DNA from: Pegoplata infirma
Lineage: Eukaryota; Arthropoda; Insecta; Diptera; Anthomyiidae
Direction of reading: 5' to 3'
DNA length: 64,000 nt
NCBI GenBank assembly: GCA_963921195.1
Contig: OY992540.1
Location: 172,269,896-172,333,895, forward strand
The position numbers and the translations under genes were made by a program. Shown here piece after piece: positions 41,860 through 53,947 of this stretch (its first letter is position 1; the number at the start of each line of letters is the position of its first letter). The notes under the pieces are model-generated. The model searched no databases and was not told where the DNA came from. It was given only the letters and a program-made list of their open reading frames with translations.

Positions 41860-43579
41860 TAGGCTGGGTCGTATTCCAACAAAGTGCTCAGATCAACTAT
41901 TAATAGTGAAAAAAAGTTTGTACAAGTAAATACAAGCAATTTAAAACCAAAATGAACAAAATCGGTCCATGGCTTCCGTTCTCGCATCGCGGGTCAAAAT
42001 TGCGGTTTTTGAAAAAATGGACATAATTTAAAAAAAAAAAAATAAATATTTAAAAAAAAATTATTTAAAAAAAGAAAAAATTTTTTGTATCGCATTAATT
42101 CAAAGATATTTAGAAAAATTTTGTTTGTTTTTTTCGGATATCGATAACCCACCCAAACGTGAGGCCAAAAAAAACTCACATTTTTAATATGGAGCTCAAA
42201 ACTACTTTTTCACTATTTTAAAAATTTAGTGAAACAAAATTTTTAAATATATTAGTTTATCCACTTAATATCATTGAATACATCTCAGAGATTGTAGAAA
42301 AAAATTCTTAGTTAAATTCCTTCGTCCAGTTGGTGTGTGGAGCGATTTGAATTTAGCGGATTTCCAGAACATGTGTTTTTATCGACATTTTTGACTAATT
42401 TGTAGTTGTTAGCAACATTTTACTTAAATTAACCAACTTTTTTTGTTCAAATGGTTGTTTTGAACCATAGTAACTCTGCTTTGAAATAATAGGCTTTTTG
42501 GACAACGTTAACCCTTGCCGGCACAGGGTTAAAAATTCATCCAATGAAATTTTTGAAAATTCCTCACTCTAAAATCGTGTATGTGTTTAAATAATCAACA
42601 ATTACAAATTTATACAAAGTTTTCTTGAAGGACATCTTTAACCCTTGTTGAACGAACGCCCAAAAAATTTCAAACAGCTGTTTTTTTGCTCATATTCAAA
42701 TGGACTTTTTTGACATATTAAATAATATGTTTTTCACTTTTAGCTTTACACAGTAAAAACGACGAAGACGTAATGAAATTTCGGATCCCATTTTTTTTAT
42801 TTTATTTAGTTTTAAGCATTTTCCGCTTAAGTGCGCAATTGTTGATTATTTAAACACATACACGATTTTAGAGCGAGGAATTTTCAAAAATTTCATTGGA
42901 GGAATTTTTTAACCCCGTGCCGGCAAGGATTAACGTTGTCCAAAAAGCCTATTATTTCAAAGCAGAGTTACTATGGTCCAAAACAACCATTTGAACAAAA
43001 AAAGTTGGTTAATTTAAGTAAAATGTTGCTAACAACTACAAATTAGTCAAAAATGTCGATAAAAACACATGTTCTGGAAATCCGCTAAATTCAAATCGCT
43101 CCACACACCAACTGGACGAAGGAATTTAACTAAGAATTTTTTTCTACAATCTCTGAGATGTATTCAATGATATTAAGTGGATAAACTAATATATTTAAAA
43201 ATTTTGTTTCACTAAATTTTTAAAATAGTGAAAAAGTAGTTTTGAGCTCCATATTAAAAATGTGAGTTTTTTTTGGCCTCACGTTTGGGTGGGTTATCGA
43301 TATCCGAAAAAAACAAACAAAATTTTTCTAAATATCTTTGAATTAATGCGATACAAAAAATTTTTTTTTTTTTTAATAATTTTTTTTTTAAATATTTTTT
43401 TTTTTTTTTAAATTATGTCCATTTTTTCAAAAACCGCAATTTTGACCCGCGATGCGAGAACGGAAGCCATGGACCGATTTTGTTCATTTTGGTTTTAAAT
43501 TGCTTGTATTTACTTGTACCAACTTTTTTTCACTATTAATAGTTGGTCTGAGCACTTTGTTGGAATACGACCCAGCCTA
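41860..43579. mobile_element. 1.7-kb foldback element with 8-bp TSD
   Basis: The arms 41860-42604 and 42838-43579 are near-perfect inverted repeats, starting TAGGCTGGGTCGTATTCCAA and ending with its inverted copy. ATGTATAC is duplicated exactly outside (41852-41859, 43580-43587). The loop of about 230 bp holds AT-rich DNA. An 8-bp target site fits hAT- or P-type transposition; no transposase is encoded. Arms contain 'GCGGATTTCCAGAA' and 'AACGTTAACCCTTGCCGGCA' blocks. Confidence 0.88.
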
Positions 43580-43587
43580 ATGTATAC

Positions 43588-43799
43588 CCAGCATAAGCAG
43601 CAGCCCGAAAGCGTTAATAATATCTTTCAGGTCGTTAATACAACTCAAAAGTTTTAAATAAAAAAAAAATAATTTCATTGGGAGTTATTTATAATTTATA
43701 ATTATTAATTATTATTATTAATTTATAATTATTGATTATTATTAATTTATAATTATTGACTGAAATGAAATTGACTGAAAGAAAATTTTATTTATAATG
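43588..43799. repeat. AT-rich simple sequence
   Basis: Repeats of AATTATTAATTTATAATTATT run at about 43685-43760. No other feature is seen. Confidence 0.6.
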
Positions 43800-44040
43800 G
43801 TTTGGGAAAAATACATATTTTTTTGTGGGGTCATTTTTCATATTGTATTTGGGGCCTTTTTCATTTTCAGAAAAATGGTTCTAATTTTTTGGGGCATTTT
43901 TTCACACAGAATTGGGGCCATATTTCATATTTCAAAGTGGGGTGAAATTTCATTTTCAAAAAGACCCCAAAATTGGGGCCATTTTTCATTTTTGGCGTTG
44001 GGGCCATTTTGCATTGGGGCCATTTTTCATGGTGCCGAAA
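43800..44040 (+). repeat. GGGGCCATTTTTCAT-family repeat, longest copy
   Basis: About ten irregular GGGGCCATTTTTCATTTT words, ending CATGGTGCCGAAAATTC. It is the same family, in inverse orientation, as 24536-24690, including the right junction. The open frames on both strands here are by-products of the repeat. Confidence 0.7.
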
Positions 44041-46330
44041 ATTCTGAACATTACAAATATGTAAAAAAAAATAATTGAAAATCATAAGGACACACCGAAA
44101 AAATGCATCATAAAATTGCATTTGCATAGGAAATGCATTTTGGAATTAATATAAATTTCCATATGCAGAATACGAATCCATATTAAAAAACCATTCAAAT
44201 GAGCTTTTGATCGTCAAAATACGACAAATATTAACAGAAATATTAGAAATCAAAGTTTTTCATTAAATTCAGGAGTTAAGCTAACTTGTCTCTGAAAAAA
44301 CTTAAAAAACATTCATTGAAATATGAAATAAAAGTAAAAATTCTCAACTTTGCAAATGTGTAAAAAAAAAAAATTAAAAATCATGAGAGTACACAGAAAA
44401 AATGCACGTTAAATTCCATATGCAGAATAAGAATCCATATTAAAAAACCATTTAAATAAGCTTTTGATCGTCAAAATACGTCAAACATTAACAAAAATAT
44501 TGCAAATCAAAGTTTTTCATTAACATTTTTTTGTGGAGATAAGCTAACTAGCTTCTGAAAAAACTTAAAAAATTTTCATTGAAATAAATTTTTGTATTTT
44601 TTTATAATAAGAATATTTTACAAAAAAAAAATAAAAAAATATTTAAATGCATTCTTGTGAAAGTTAAGTACACCAGATAGAAGTAAAAATTCTGAACTTT
44701 GCAAATGTGTAAAAAAAATAATTAAAAATCACGAGGATACACCGAAAAAATGCATAATAAAATTGCATTTGCATAGGAAATGCATTTTGGATTTAAAATT
44801 TAAATTTCCATATGCAGAATACTAATCCATATTAAAAAAGCATTCAAATAAGCTTTTGATCGTCAAAATACGTCAAACATTAACAAAAATATTGCAAATC
44901 AAAGTTTTTCATTAACATTTTTTTGTGGAGATAAGCTCACTACACTGATAGAAATTTGTACATGAAAATAATGAAAATCTACATTAATGTTATGAAAAAT
45001 GACGTTAAAAAGGAACCTACATATTGAATTAATTAAATGGGTATCATAAAATGTAATTGCAAGAACAAGTTTCATTAAATTAATGAAAATTGTTCATACA
45101 AAATAAAAATTGTATTTTATGAAAATGTTTCATTACTTTTATGAAAAAAGTTTTTAATTCTTATGAAATACTTTCATTGAATAAATCCTACTTTTTATTT
45201 TTGAAATGAAATACTTTTATTGAATAAATGTTACTTTTATTTTTAAAATGAAATATATGTATGAAATTGTAAAGATCTTTTTATAGAATTAAAAATAATA
45301 AAAAATTGTTTTCACTTAGTTTTCTCGCACAAAATTTTACTCCAACCTTAAATTGTAATACATAATTAAAACCACGAACTAATATAAAACATCAAAAACA
45401 TTAGTTAATTAATAATTTAGTTTTTATTTAAAATTTCGTAAAAAAAAATTGAAAAAAATCACAAAATAACCAAGTTAAAAAAACACTTTCACATATTTTT
45501 TTATTTTATCTATAGATTTCACTCAGTTTTCTCACACAAAATTTTACTATAACATTTACTTTTATTACATAAGTAAAACCCCGAAATAATTTAAAACAAC
45601 GTGAGTTTAATAAATACTTATAATAAATCAACAACATTTCATTTTAAATTTCGTAAAAAAATTCTTAGAAAAAATCACGCTCTGATCAGCTGTTTATTGC
45701 GCGCGTAAACTAACAGACTAAATAGACGCGACACGACAAGTGTCAAAAAACAGAAAATTTTGTAAACAAAACTTAATGAAACTACGAAATCTAATGAATC
45801 AAAATAAGTGAATATCTTGCACAATATGTATGAAATTTCATTCAGCATATGAAAAATTTCGTTGTTGCAATGAAACAACGTTAATAAATTCCATTCATTA
45901 GTGATATGAAGCGTTTTTCTATCAGTGTAGCTTCTGAAAAAACTTAAAAAATTTTCATTGAAATAAATTTTTGTATTTTTTTATAATAAAAAGATTTTGA
46001 AAAAAAAAATAAAAAATAGTGGAAATGCATTCTTGTGAAAGTTAAGTACACCAGATAAAAGTAAAAATTCTAAACTTTACAAATGTGTAAAAAAAATAAT
46101 TAAAAATCATGAGAATACACAGAAAAAATGCATGTTAAAATTGCATTGGCATAGGAAATGCATTTTGGAATTTAAATTTAAATTTTCATATGCAGAATAC
46201 GAATTCATATTAAAAAGGCATTCAAATTAGCTTTTGATCGTCAAAATACGACAAAAATTAACAGAAAAAAAAGTTTTTATTAACATTTTTTTGTGTGACT
46301 AGCTTCTGAAATTTTGTAATAATTTTTCAA
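44041..46330 (+). repeat. Tandem ~300-390-bp units, one interrupted by a MITE
   Basis: Units start near 44041, 44335, 44690 and 46060. Each has 'CTGAACTTTGCAAATGTGTA', an 'AAATGCATTTTGGAATTTAA' box (partly deleted in unit 2), CATATGCAGAATACGAATCC, AGCTTTTGATCGTCAAAATA and 'GCTTCTGAAAAAACTTAAAA'. The third unit is interrupted by the element 44943-45927. A fragment of the unit is also at 24405-24535. Confidence 0.75.
44943..45927. mobile_element. 985-bp TA-flanked inverted-repeat element
   Basis: CACTGATAGAAA at the left and its inverted copy TTTCTATCAGTG at the right bound the element, with TA outside both ends (44941-44942, 45928-45929). The uninterrupted unit at 44540 shows the empty site AAGCTAACTAGCTTCTG. 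The interior is full of ATGAAA and TTTCAT words in both orientations, and no frame has family resemblance. It is non-autonomous and probably mariner-like. Confidence 0.75.
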
Positions 46331-46676
46331 TGGTCAAAAAATAAAGTGCTTTTTACCTGTGATAACTAAATAGGAGTGTTATAATATTTTGCAGATAAAT
46401 AGTTTATGGTAAATACAACGTGTTAACACCATAAAATCAAAAAAAAAAAAAAGGAAAATGGGAGTTAATCACACTAGCTTCCGAAAAGCTCATTTAATGA
46501 TTTTATTTTCTGTGTTAGTTATAAAGATATTAACCTACAAAGCCTTATGTACCACGAAAAAAACGATTTTTTTTTTTAATATTAAAATTTTTTGACAATT
46601 TTCCATATATATACTTAAGAAAAACATTTTTGGTGGTAGGTTTCATATTGTTTTCAGGAACCGTTTTTATAGGAGA
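46331..46676. other. Noncoding DNA, nothing recognised
   Basis: AT-rich, without repeats or frames of note. Confidence 0.4.
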
Positions 46677-48817
46677 CAAGTAAAAAAGTTAAATTCGGCC
46701 TTGCCGAATGTAGTGATACCCTCCACAATTTCAAAAAGATTATTGCAAAAAACTTTATTTAAAAGGAAATTACTTTTGAAAAAAAAAAAGATTTTGAAAA
46801 AAAAATTTCCGCGAAAAAAAATTTTGGTAAAAAAAAAAATCCGCAATTTTTTTCTTTTTTTGTCAAAAAATATGTTCGTACTTGTTTAAATACCATTTGG
46901 TGTTCAATTATGTTCACATATGTCAACCAGAAGCCGAATTAGAGCATTTTGTATTTTTAGGTTATGTTGAATGTACTGAAATTTTTGAGGTGTGCTTACA
47001 TTTTCGTTCATAACTTTTGAACCGCTAAACCGATATCGCTCAAATGCAATACCAAACTTCTCGGGAGAACTTCCAAAATATATATTTTAAGTTTCAGTGA
47101 TATCTGTGCAATATTTTGTCCGCGAGAGCATTTTCCACAGACAGACAGACAGACGGACAGACGGACATCGCTAGAATGTCTTAAAATCGATCGGGCATCG
47201 TGAATATATGAACATTTCCATTTAACTTTAGATTTTAAGATTTAAAAAATATTAAAATTTTTTTTGAAGGCACATCAAAATCGTTTAGTCCGAGTATAAA
47301 CATGCATTTAGTACGTTCAAATCCATTCGCGTGAAGAACCTTCAGCTGTCGGCGCGAAAGTTATGGCGGTTTAAAGATTTTAATTGAAAACAAAAAATCT
47401 CAAAGTAACAATTATTATTAGAATTTAACAAAATCAACGTTAATTAACGTTTCATACTATCCCCAATAAAATCCGGATAAATTACGTCCATTAACGTGGA
47501 TATACAATCAGATTTTTACGTTAAAAGTTTTTTTTTTTTAAAGTTGCTTTCTTAAAGCTTGATAAGCAATTTTCGCGAAATCTAATGACGGTGGACCAAA
47601 TTAAGATCATATTCGGATTTAGCACCCTCAAATTAGTTAAGAAACTTGTGCATTATGCAAAATTGTGAATTTTTAAAAGTGATGCAATTTCTGATTAATG
47701 AAATTTTGAAAGATGCATAAAATCCACAATCTTCAAAATTCATTAATGCCGCTCAGTTTTGGGATAAAGCTTTATAAGTACCAGCAATTGCCACTTATAG
47801 AAATTAATTTCTATTAGCGGTTTGGGTGTGCCCTGGCGGTTTATCTGGAGACAAAATTGGTGCGTTTTCAGCGTACACTTACATTAAGTCCCAATTTTTG
47901 CACACGATCCATAATACACATTACAAGCAATCGTGTGACGGGTATATTTTAAATCTAAATTCTTTTCGCATGAAAATACAAGCAAAAGTTTAAAATCGTG
48001 TAATGTCAGTTTTTTGCAAAATTTTTGCTTATCAAAATTTTAACACGCTATATCGATTTTATTATAAAAAATCAAAAAATATTTGGATCACGCGATGTGC
48101 TGGCCACTTTTAAGTAATATTGCGAATGTGCCTCGCAAAAAAGTGGATTTTTGATGACTTTCACGTTTTGTCTCTCAACGTTTGTCTAGCTAGTACACCG
48201 CTCTTATTGAGGGCACATTCATGAGACCGGTTTTAAACCGTAGGGAATTACGACAGCTATCATTCTTCGTATTTGCTTTTGAAAAGTATGAAGCGGCGCA
48301 AATTTCTTGATCAAAAAACGCGGAAAAATTGAAAATAAAGAAATTTTAACTTCAAACAGTTACCACCAAATAACTTTTTAATTATTGATGGCACATCAAA
48401 TTCATAAATACATCTTTTTTGAACAAGTATAGGGACCATATATTTAAAATCTTCGGAGAATACGTTGGACGGCGCAAGTACAATAGGCCAAAGAGTACAT
48501 AATTTTCATGAAATTTCAATCGACTTTTCCACATTTCAGAAGTTTGATTGTCGCTAACTACCACAAATTAAGATTTTTGGCCTAAAGTGTTGTGAGCTAA
48601 TTGCATTAGAAGTCCTTTATGCATTTCTATCAGTAGATAGCCATTTGAATGCAAATAAAAAAAGTTTTTGCCAAAAAACCAAAATTTCAAAGAAATGAAA
48701 AGTTAAATGGAAATGTCCATATATACTTTATGGGGTCCCAGACCGATATTTCGATGAGTTACAAACGGAATGACAAACTTATATATACCCCCTATCACTA
48801 AGTGGAGGGTATAAAAA
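46677..48817 (+). repeat. Dispersed fly repeat, copy 4, interrupted
   Basis: The 5' part 46677-47209 starts CAAGTAAAAAAGTTAAATTC and includes the GACAGACGGACATCGC centre. The 3' part 48719-48817 runs from ATATATACTTTATGGGGTCC to GTGGAGGGTATAAAAA. A 1.5-kb element splits it inside the TATATATA tract. Minisatellite follows at once. Confidence 0.85.
47210..48718. mobile_element. 1.5-kb TIR element nested in the dispersed repeat
   Basis: The left end GAACATTTCCATTTAACTTT and the reverse complement of the right end GGACATTTCCATTTAACTTT form a 20-bp TIR with one mismatch. The flanks duplicate ATAT of the host tract (about 4 bp, uncertain because the site is repetitive). The interior has no ORF above about 60 codons. 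Confidence 0.8.
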
Positions 48818-48819
48818 TA

Positions 48820-49205
48820 CCTCAGAATCTGAGAACTTATCAAAAATGTTTTCATAAAAAAATTCACAGATTTAAAGATATAAAAAATTTTTCAGATTTT
48901 GATACATTTTTTGTATAGAATATTCTTAAAATATATATTAATTTCTTAATATATTCTCAGAATATTTTCTATAGCAAGTTAACAGATTTTGATACATTTT
49001 TGTCCATAAAAAAATTCTAAGATTCTGAGGCATTTTTTAAAAAAATTATCAAATTCTAAGACTTTTTTATAAATACTATGTTCTCATATTCTGAAATGTC
49101 TTAAATTTTGAAGTTTAAAAATTTTTAGAGTCTGAGGCACTCTTTTTCTAAAAAATAGCACAAAATCTGAAGCATTTTTTATAAAATAAATTCTAAGATA
49201 CTCTT
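48820..49205. repeat. Degenerate minisatellite cluster
   Basis: 'ACCTCAGAATCTGAGAAC', 'AGATTCTGAGGCATTTTT' and 'TTTTCTATAGCAAG' words recur, the same unit as at 4740-6660 but strongly decayed. It abuts the 3' end of the dispersed repeat. Confidence 0.65.
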
Positions 49206-50173
49206 TAACCTAGCGTAGATCGAGGTTATCATTATGATCTACTAAAAGCACTCGGTAGGGGTTTTCGGGAGACATTTCTAGGTAGCCCAAGCAAATTAAA
49301 TTATAAGGTTATGAGTAAATAATTTTAGAGTTATTACACCAACGACCCCCCCCCCCCCTTTAAAAATTCCTGGAGACGTCGCTGACTAGGGTTGAGATTT
49401 TCCTGCCTAAAAAATCGAAAAAATGCGCTGAAAAATTCAAAAAATGCTGGGCGCAAAATATGCTCAAAATCTGGTTTTGATACGAAAAACTTCTTTAAAA
49501 GCAAAAAAGAACGCCGGTTGTAAGAGTAACATAATGTAAGCAAGATTTTGTTTAGAAATTAAGACAATCTATACAAAAATTAAAAAAAATAAGTCATTTT
49601 TCTAATTTTAAAAAATAAATTTTAAATAGTTTTTGGATCTAAAAAATTTCAATTGGTTTTTTAGCTAATTAATGCCGAAATATGCAAAAATATGCACTTA
49701 AAAGCTGGAAATATGCACAAAATATGCATTTAAAAGCAAAATATGCAAAAATATGAATTTTCACCAAAATATGCAAAAACAAATCGATGCCATTTTAATG
49801 AAAATTTCATGATTTGAAAAGATAATTGATATTTATGGTTTTTAGACTTTTGACAAAAAACATGCATTTGCATGAAAATAACATCCTTATTGATTACATT
49901 CCATAGTGCAGAGTGCCATTGTACTCGTATGCGTATCAGTAATAACAACAGTATCATAAAAATGTTTAACACTCATACGACATGGTGGTTGGCAGTCACA
50001 TCATCGTATATTAAAAATAATTCAATGTTTTAAAAATGCATGCTAATGTCTGTGTATGTGTTTGTTTGTGTGAGTGTGTTAAAATATAAAAGGGATTTTT
50101 TTGTTTACTACTCCTGAATATTTACAACACAATTTTAATATGAATTATACGAGGAGTATTATATGTACAAATA
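49206..50173. other. Noncoding DNA with poly(C) and ATATGCAAAA cluster
   Basis: A C run lies at 49348-49358. From 49675 to 49775 the word ATATGCAAAA or AATATGCA recurs about eight times. From 50040 to 50075 there is a GT-rich tract. No gene is supported. Confidence 0.5.
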
Positions 50174-52370
50174 TTAGGGTGGCAGCTATTTTGCAAAACT
50201 TCGAATTTCAAGGAGTGCACCGCTATTTTTTTACATTTGGCCTAAAACTGCTATGCTAAAAATTTCAGCCAAATCGGACAACGTTAACACGAGGCGCATC
50301 GAGGTCAAAGGTCAAACACACGAAAATATACATATTTTGATGAAAAACATTGAATAAATGGTGTTGATTTTTGAATATATTATTAAAAAGTGGTCCACGA
50401 GTTGTTTTTAGTATAAGTATATTAAAAATTTTTTGGTTTTTAAAAATTAACCCTTATAAGCCTTTCGGGGTCAAAATGACCCAATTTTTACAAAATGACC
50501 CCTAAAACAAGAAAATCAGCCCCAATTTTCTAATTTTATTGAAATAAACCAATGGAAAACGATATTTATATTCTATTCTATCATAAATACTCAGATATGA
50601 AATACTGTCTTTCTAGGATGTCTTTAACCCGTTTCATGGTAAGGCCAAAAATATTCATTGTATTTGACGTGGTTCTCAAAACTTATATTTTGATTTTTTT
50701 TTAATTTTCTTAAACAAAATTAAGAAAAATGCTGAAAAAACTACAGAATCCTATAAAATATATGTTTGCACATAAAAAAAAATTTTTTGGAGGATATCCC
50801 TCGGATAGTTTGGCGGGGGCATCAATTTAAACTCAGCGGATTTCCAGGAAAATGCCTTTTTTGCCCATAATTTACTCAATATGGAAAAAATTTGGTAAAT
50901 ATTTTAAAATTTCACCAAGTAAGGGCAACAAATTATAAAAAACAATGTTGGACTTTAACCCTAAACGTTTTAGGAAAATGGAATACTATTAACCCGGTTT
51001 TTATTCGGGTCAAAGGTCAAATTTTGTGATATTTAGAGTTTTTTTGTAACAAGGCACCTAAATATGAAATGTTTATTGCGATTTCTTATTAAACTTGGTA
51101 TAATTATTGTACGAGTTTAGAAAAATTATTATTTAATTTTTTTTAAATTAACCCATAAATGAACATGTGGCAAAACGGCCCTGCACGTTAAAATTTCTTA
51201 ATATAGCTTTTTATTTTTTTTTCTATAAAACTTGTTGTAATTGTTGTGCGAGGTTAGAAAAATAATTATTTGAGTTTTTTTAATTAACCCATAAATGAAC
51301 ATGGGGTCAAAATGGCCCAGCACATTAAAAATTCTTAATATTTTTTTTGATTTCTATAAAACTTTGTATAACCATTGTGCTAGGTCAGATATTTTTTTTA
51401 ATTAACCCATAAAAGAACAACGGGTTAAAATGACCCAGCATGTAAAAATAGTCTTTGCATAAAATATTTTTGTTTCGATTTTTTTATAAAAAGACTTATT
51501 TTTCAAAAGAGTTATTTTTCTGACCTTGCACAATAGTTATATTCAGCTTTACAAAAAAGTAAAAAAAAATATTTTATGCAAAGATTTTTTTCACATGCTG
51601 GGTTATTTTAACCCTTTTGTTCATTTATAGGTTAATTAAAAAAAAAAAAAATCTGACCTAACACAAAGGTTATACCAAGTTTTATAGAAATCGAAAAAAA
51701 AATATATTAAAAATTTTTAATGTGCTGGGCCATTTTGACCCCATGTTCATTTAAAATCAAAAAATATATTTTCTCGAAATCCGCTGAGTTTAAATCGATG
51801 CCCCCGCCAAACTATCCCAGGGATATCCCCCAAACATTTTTTTTTATATGTTAACATATATTTTATAAGATTTTGTGTTTTTTTTTAGCATTTTTCTTAA
51901 TTTTGTTTAAGAAAATTTAAAAAAAAAAATCAAAATATCAGTTTTGAGAACCACGCTAAATATAATGCATATTTTTGGCATCACCATGAAACGGGTTGAG
52001 TATTTATAATAGAATAGAATATAAATATCGTTTTCCATTGGTTTATTTCAATAAAATTAAAAAATTGGTGCGGATTTTCGTGTTTTAGTGGTAATTTTGT
52101 AAAAATTGGGTCACTTTTTTTTAAAACCCAAAAATTTTTAAAATATATCTTCTTATACTAAAAACAACTCGTATACCACTTTTTAACAATATATTCAAAA
52201 AACGACACCATTTATTCAATGTTTTTCATTAAAATAGGGCTATTTTCATGTGTTTGACCTTTGACCTCGATGAGCCTCGTGTTAACGTTGTCCGATTTGG
52301 CTGCAATTTTTAGCATAGTATTTTTAGGCCAAATGTAAAAAAAAAAATTACAAAATAGCTGCCACCCTAA
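50174..52370. mobile_element. 2.2-kb foldback element (TTAGGGTGGCAGC ends)
   Basis: The left end TTAGGGTGGCAGCTATTTTG and the right end (its inverted copy, GCTGCCACCCTAA) bound long imperfect arms. Paired blocks include AACGTTAACACGAGGCGCAT, 'AAAACGATATTTATATTCTA', 'GTTTGGCGGGGGCATC' and 'CAGCGGATTTCCAG'. The left arm is longer because it holds extra direct copies of 'AATTAACCCATAAATGAACA' around 51150-51430; inverted copies follow to about 51650. No ORF and no clear TSD. Confidence 0.75.
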
Positions 52371-53418
52371 AATCCATTCATACATAAATACATAACTTTA
52401 CTGGCAGTACGTCGTTATGCATTTTTTTGACTTGAATATCGAGAAGTTCATAACAAAGACAAAAAAATATTTTAGATATTTTGCTGAAAATAAGTATTAT
52501 ATAATATTAGGAAATTATTAAAAAAAAGTTTTTATGATGATCAGATAAATTTTTGTGTTCCCAAATTTTTCTTTAATTTTTTTTTTATTTTTGTTTTATT
52601 TCAATTAATTTAATTATATATATCAACCTTTAAAGGGAACTATTCCCACACCGATGATTTCGAAAATCGAAAAAAGTAACACTCGCTCCACCCTAATACA
52701 CATGCATAAGTACAAAACGAACACAAGTATTCATAAATTTTAACATTGAAAAAAAAAAATACACACACACGCAATTCAAGTGTAGGTAAGCATGAAGGTT
52801 CATGTGGATGTATGTGTGTCTGTAAATGTTGTAATACTTTAGAGTATTGACAATAAAGTTTTTATTGTCAACGTTGCATTTTCTATTAGCTTTAAATACA
52901 TTTCATATAAAATATTATTTACACTTTCTGTTTTTTTTTTTAATATTTTTTATTACAAGGCTTTAATTTTATTTGCATATAAATGCACTCGAAGAAAAAG
53001 TACCATTGTAAAAATATAGTATAAAAACTGCTGAAGTCATCTCATCACATTAATAAGTAGTGATAAGTAAATGTGAAAATGCATAATTAGCATATGTATA
53101 AGCACTGTATTTAAAAGAATATTTATGAAAAAAAATATGTTATAAATAGTACATTTATATTGGCGTCAAACCATAGTTTAACGAGATTTCGTAATAAACG
53201 TCATATGAAAAAGTAGTGCGTATGTATTTACCCACACTACTTGAAACCTTTTTGTAATGAGGTTTCTACGAAAAAAACGATGAAATTCTTTTAAATTCTA
53301 AAGTTCTACGCTTTTTTACAACTGTTGGAAGAACAGAAATAAATTCAAAAAAGTGTCAAAAATAAAAAAAATAAAAATTTTAATTCTATTTTTATATTGT
53401 TGAACTTTATATTTACTG
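52371..53418. other. AT-rich noncoding DNA, nothing recognised
   Basis: It contains scattered CA/GT-rich words (for example CACACACACGC near 52764). No gene or element boundary is seen. Confidence 0.4.
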
Positions 53419-53420
53419 GG

Positions 53421-53529
53421 TTATTCATAATGAGTAAATTAAATCTAAAGTAGGTTTATTTGACTGATATTGCATGAATAATTGTCAAATAAACCTACTT
53501 TAAGTATACTTTAAGTATTATGAATAAAG
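53421..53529. mobile_element. ~110-bp hairpin MITE
   Basis: TTATTCATAAT starts the left arm and ATTATGAATAA ends the right. The inner 18 bp AAAGTAGGTTTATTTGAC pairs perfectly with GTCAAATAAACCTACTTT. The loop is about 19 bp. Noncoding. Confidence 0.7.
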
Positions 53530-53947
53530 GCCTTAATAACTGAATTTTTATTAATTTCGGTTTGAGTCCATGTTTATTGTCTCTAAAAAATAATAATTTT
53601 TGTTGTACAAAGAGTTGGCTCGCTGATTCCAAATCTGCTATACCATTTTTTCATCACATTTTTTAGTTATACGAGGTTGAAAATGCAAAGCCTCAATGTA
53701 ATTCTTTTTGCTAAATATTTTTTTAGTGTGTAGGAAAAAATTTGCAATTGCAACAAATTTTAAAATTGTTTTTTTTTTTTTTTTATTTAAATAAATTGTA
53801 ACCAAATGCAAAATCTGACATTTTCATTGTTGATATATAGATGTTGGTTAAATGTGGTCAATAGCCTGTTCCGAAAAATGGATTTCAATGTAAATTAAAC
53901 ACACTCAAAAAAAACTTAAATTACACTTTGGAAAATTTTGTTCAAAA

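Noticed and set aside
43797..44127. Opposing ORFs of 93 and 86 codons
   Set aside because: They are produced by the GGGGCCATTTTTCAT repeat read on both strands.
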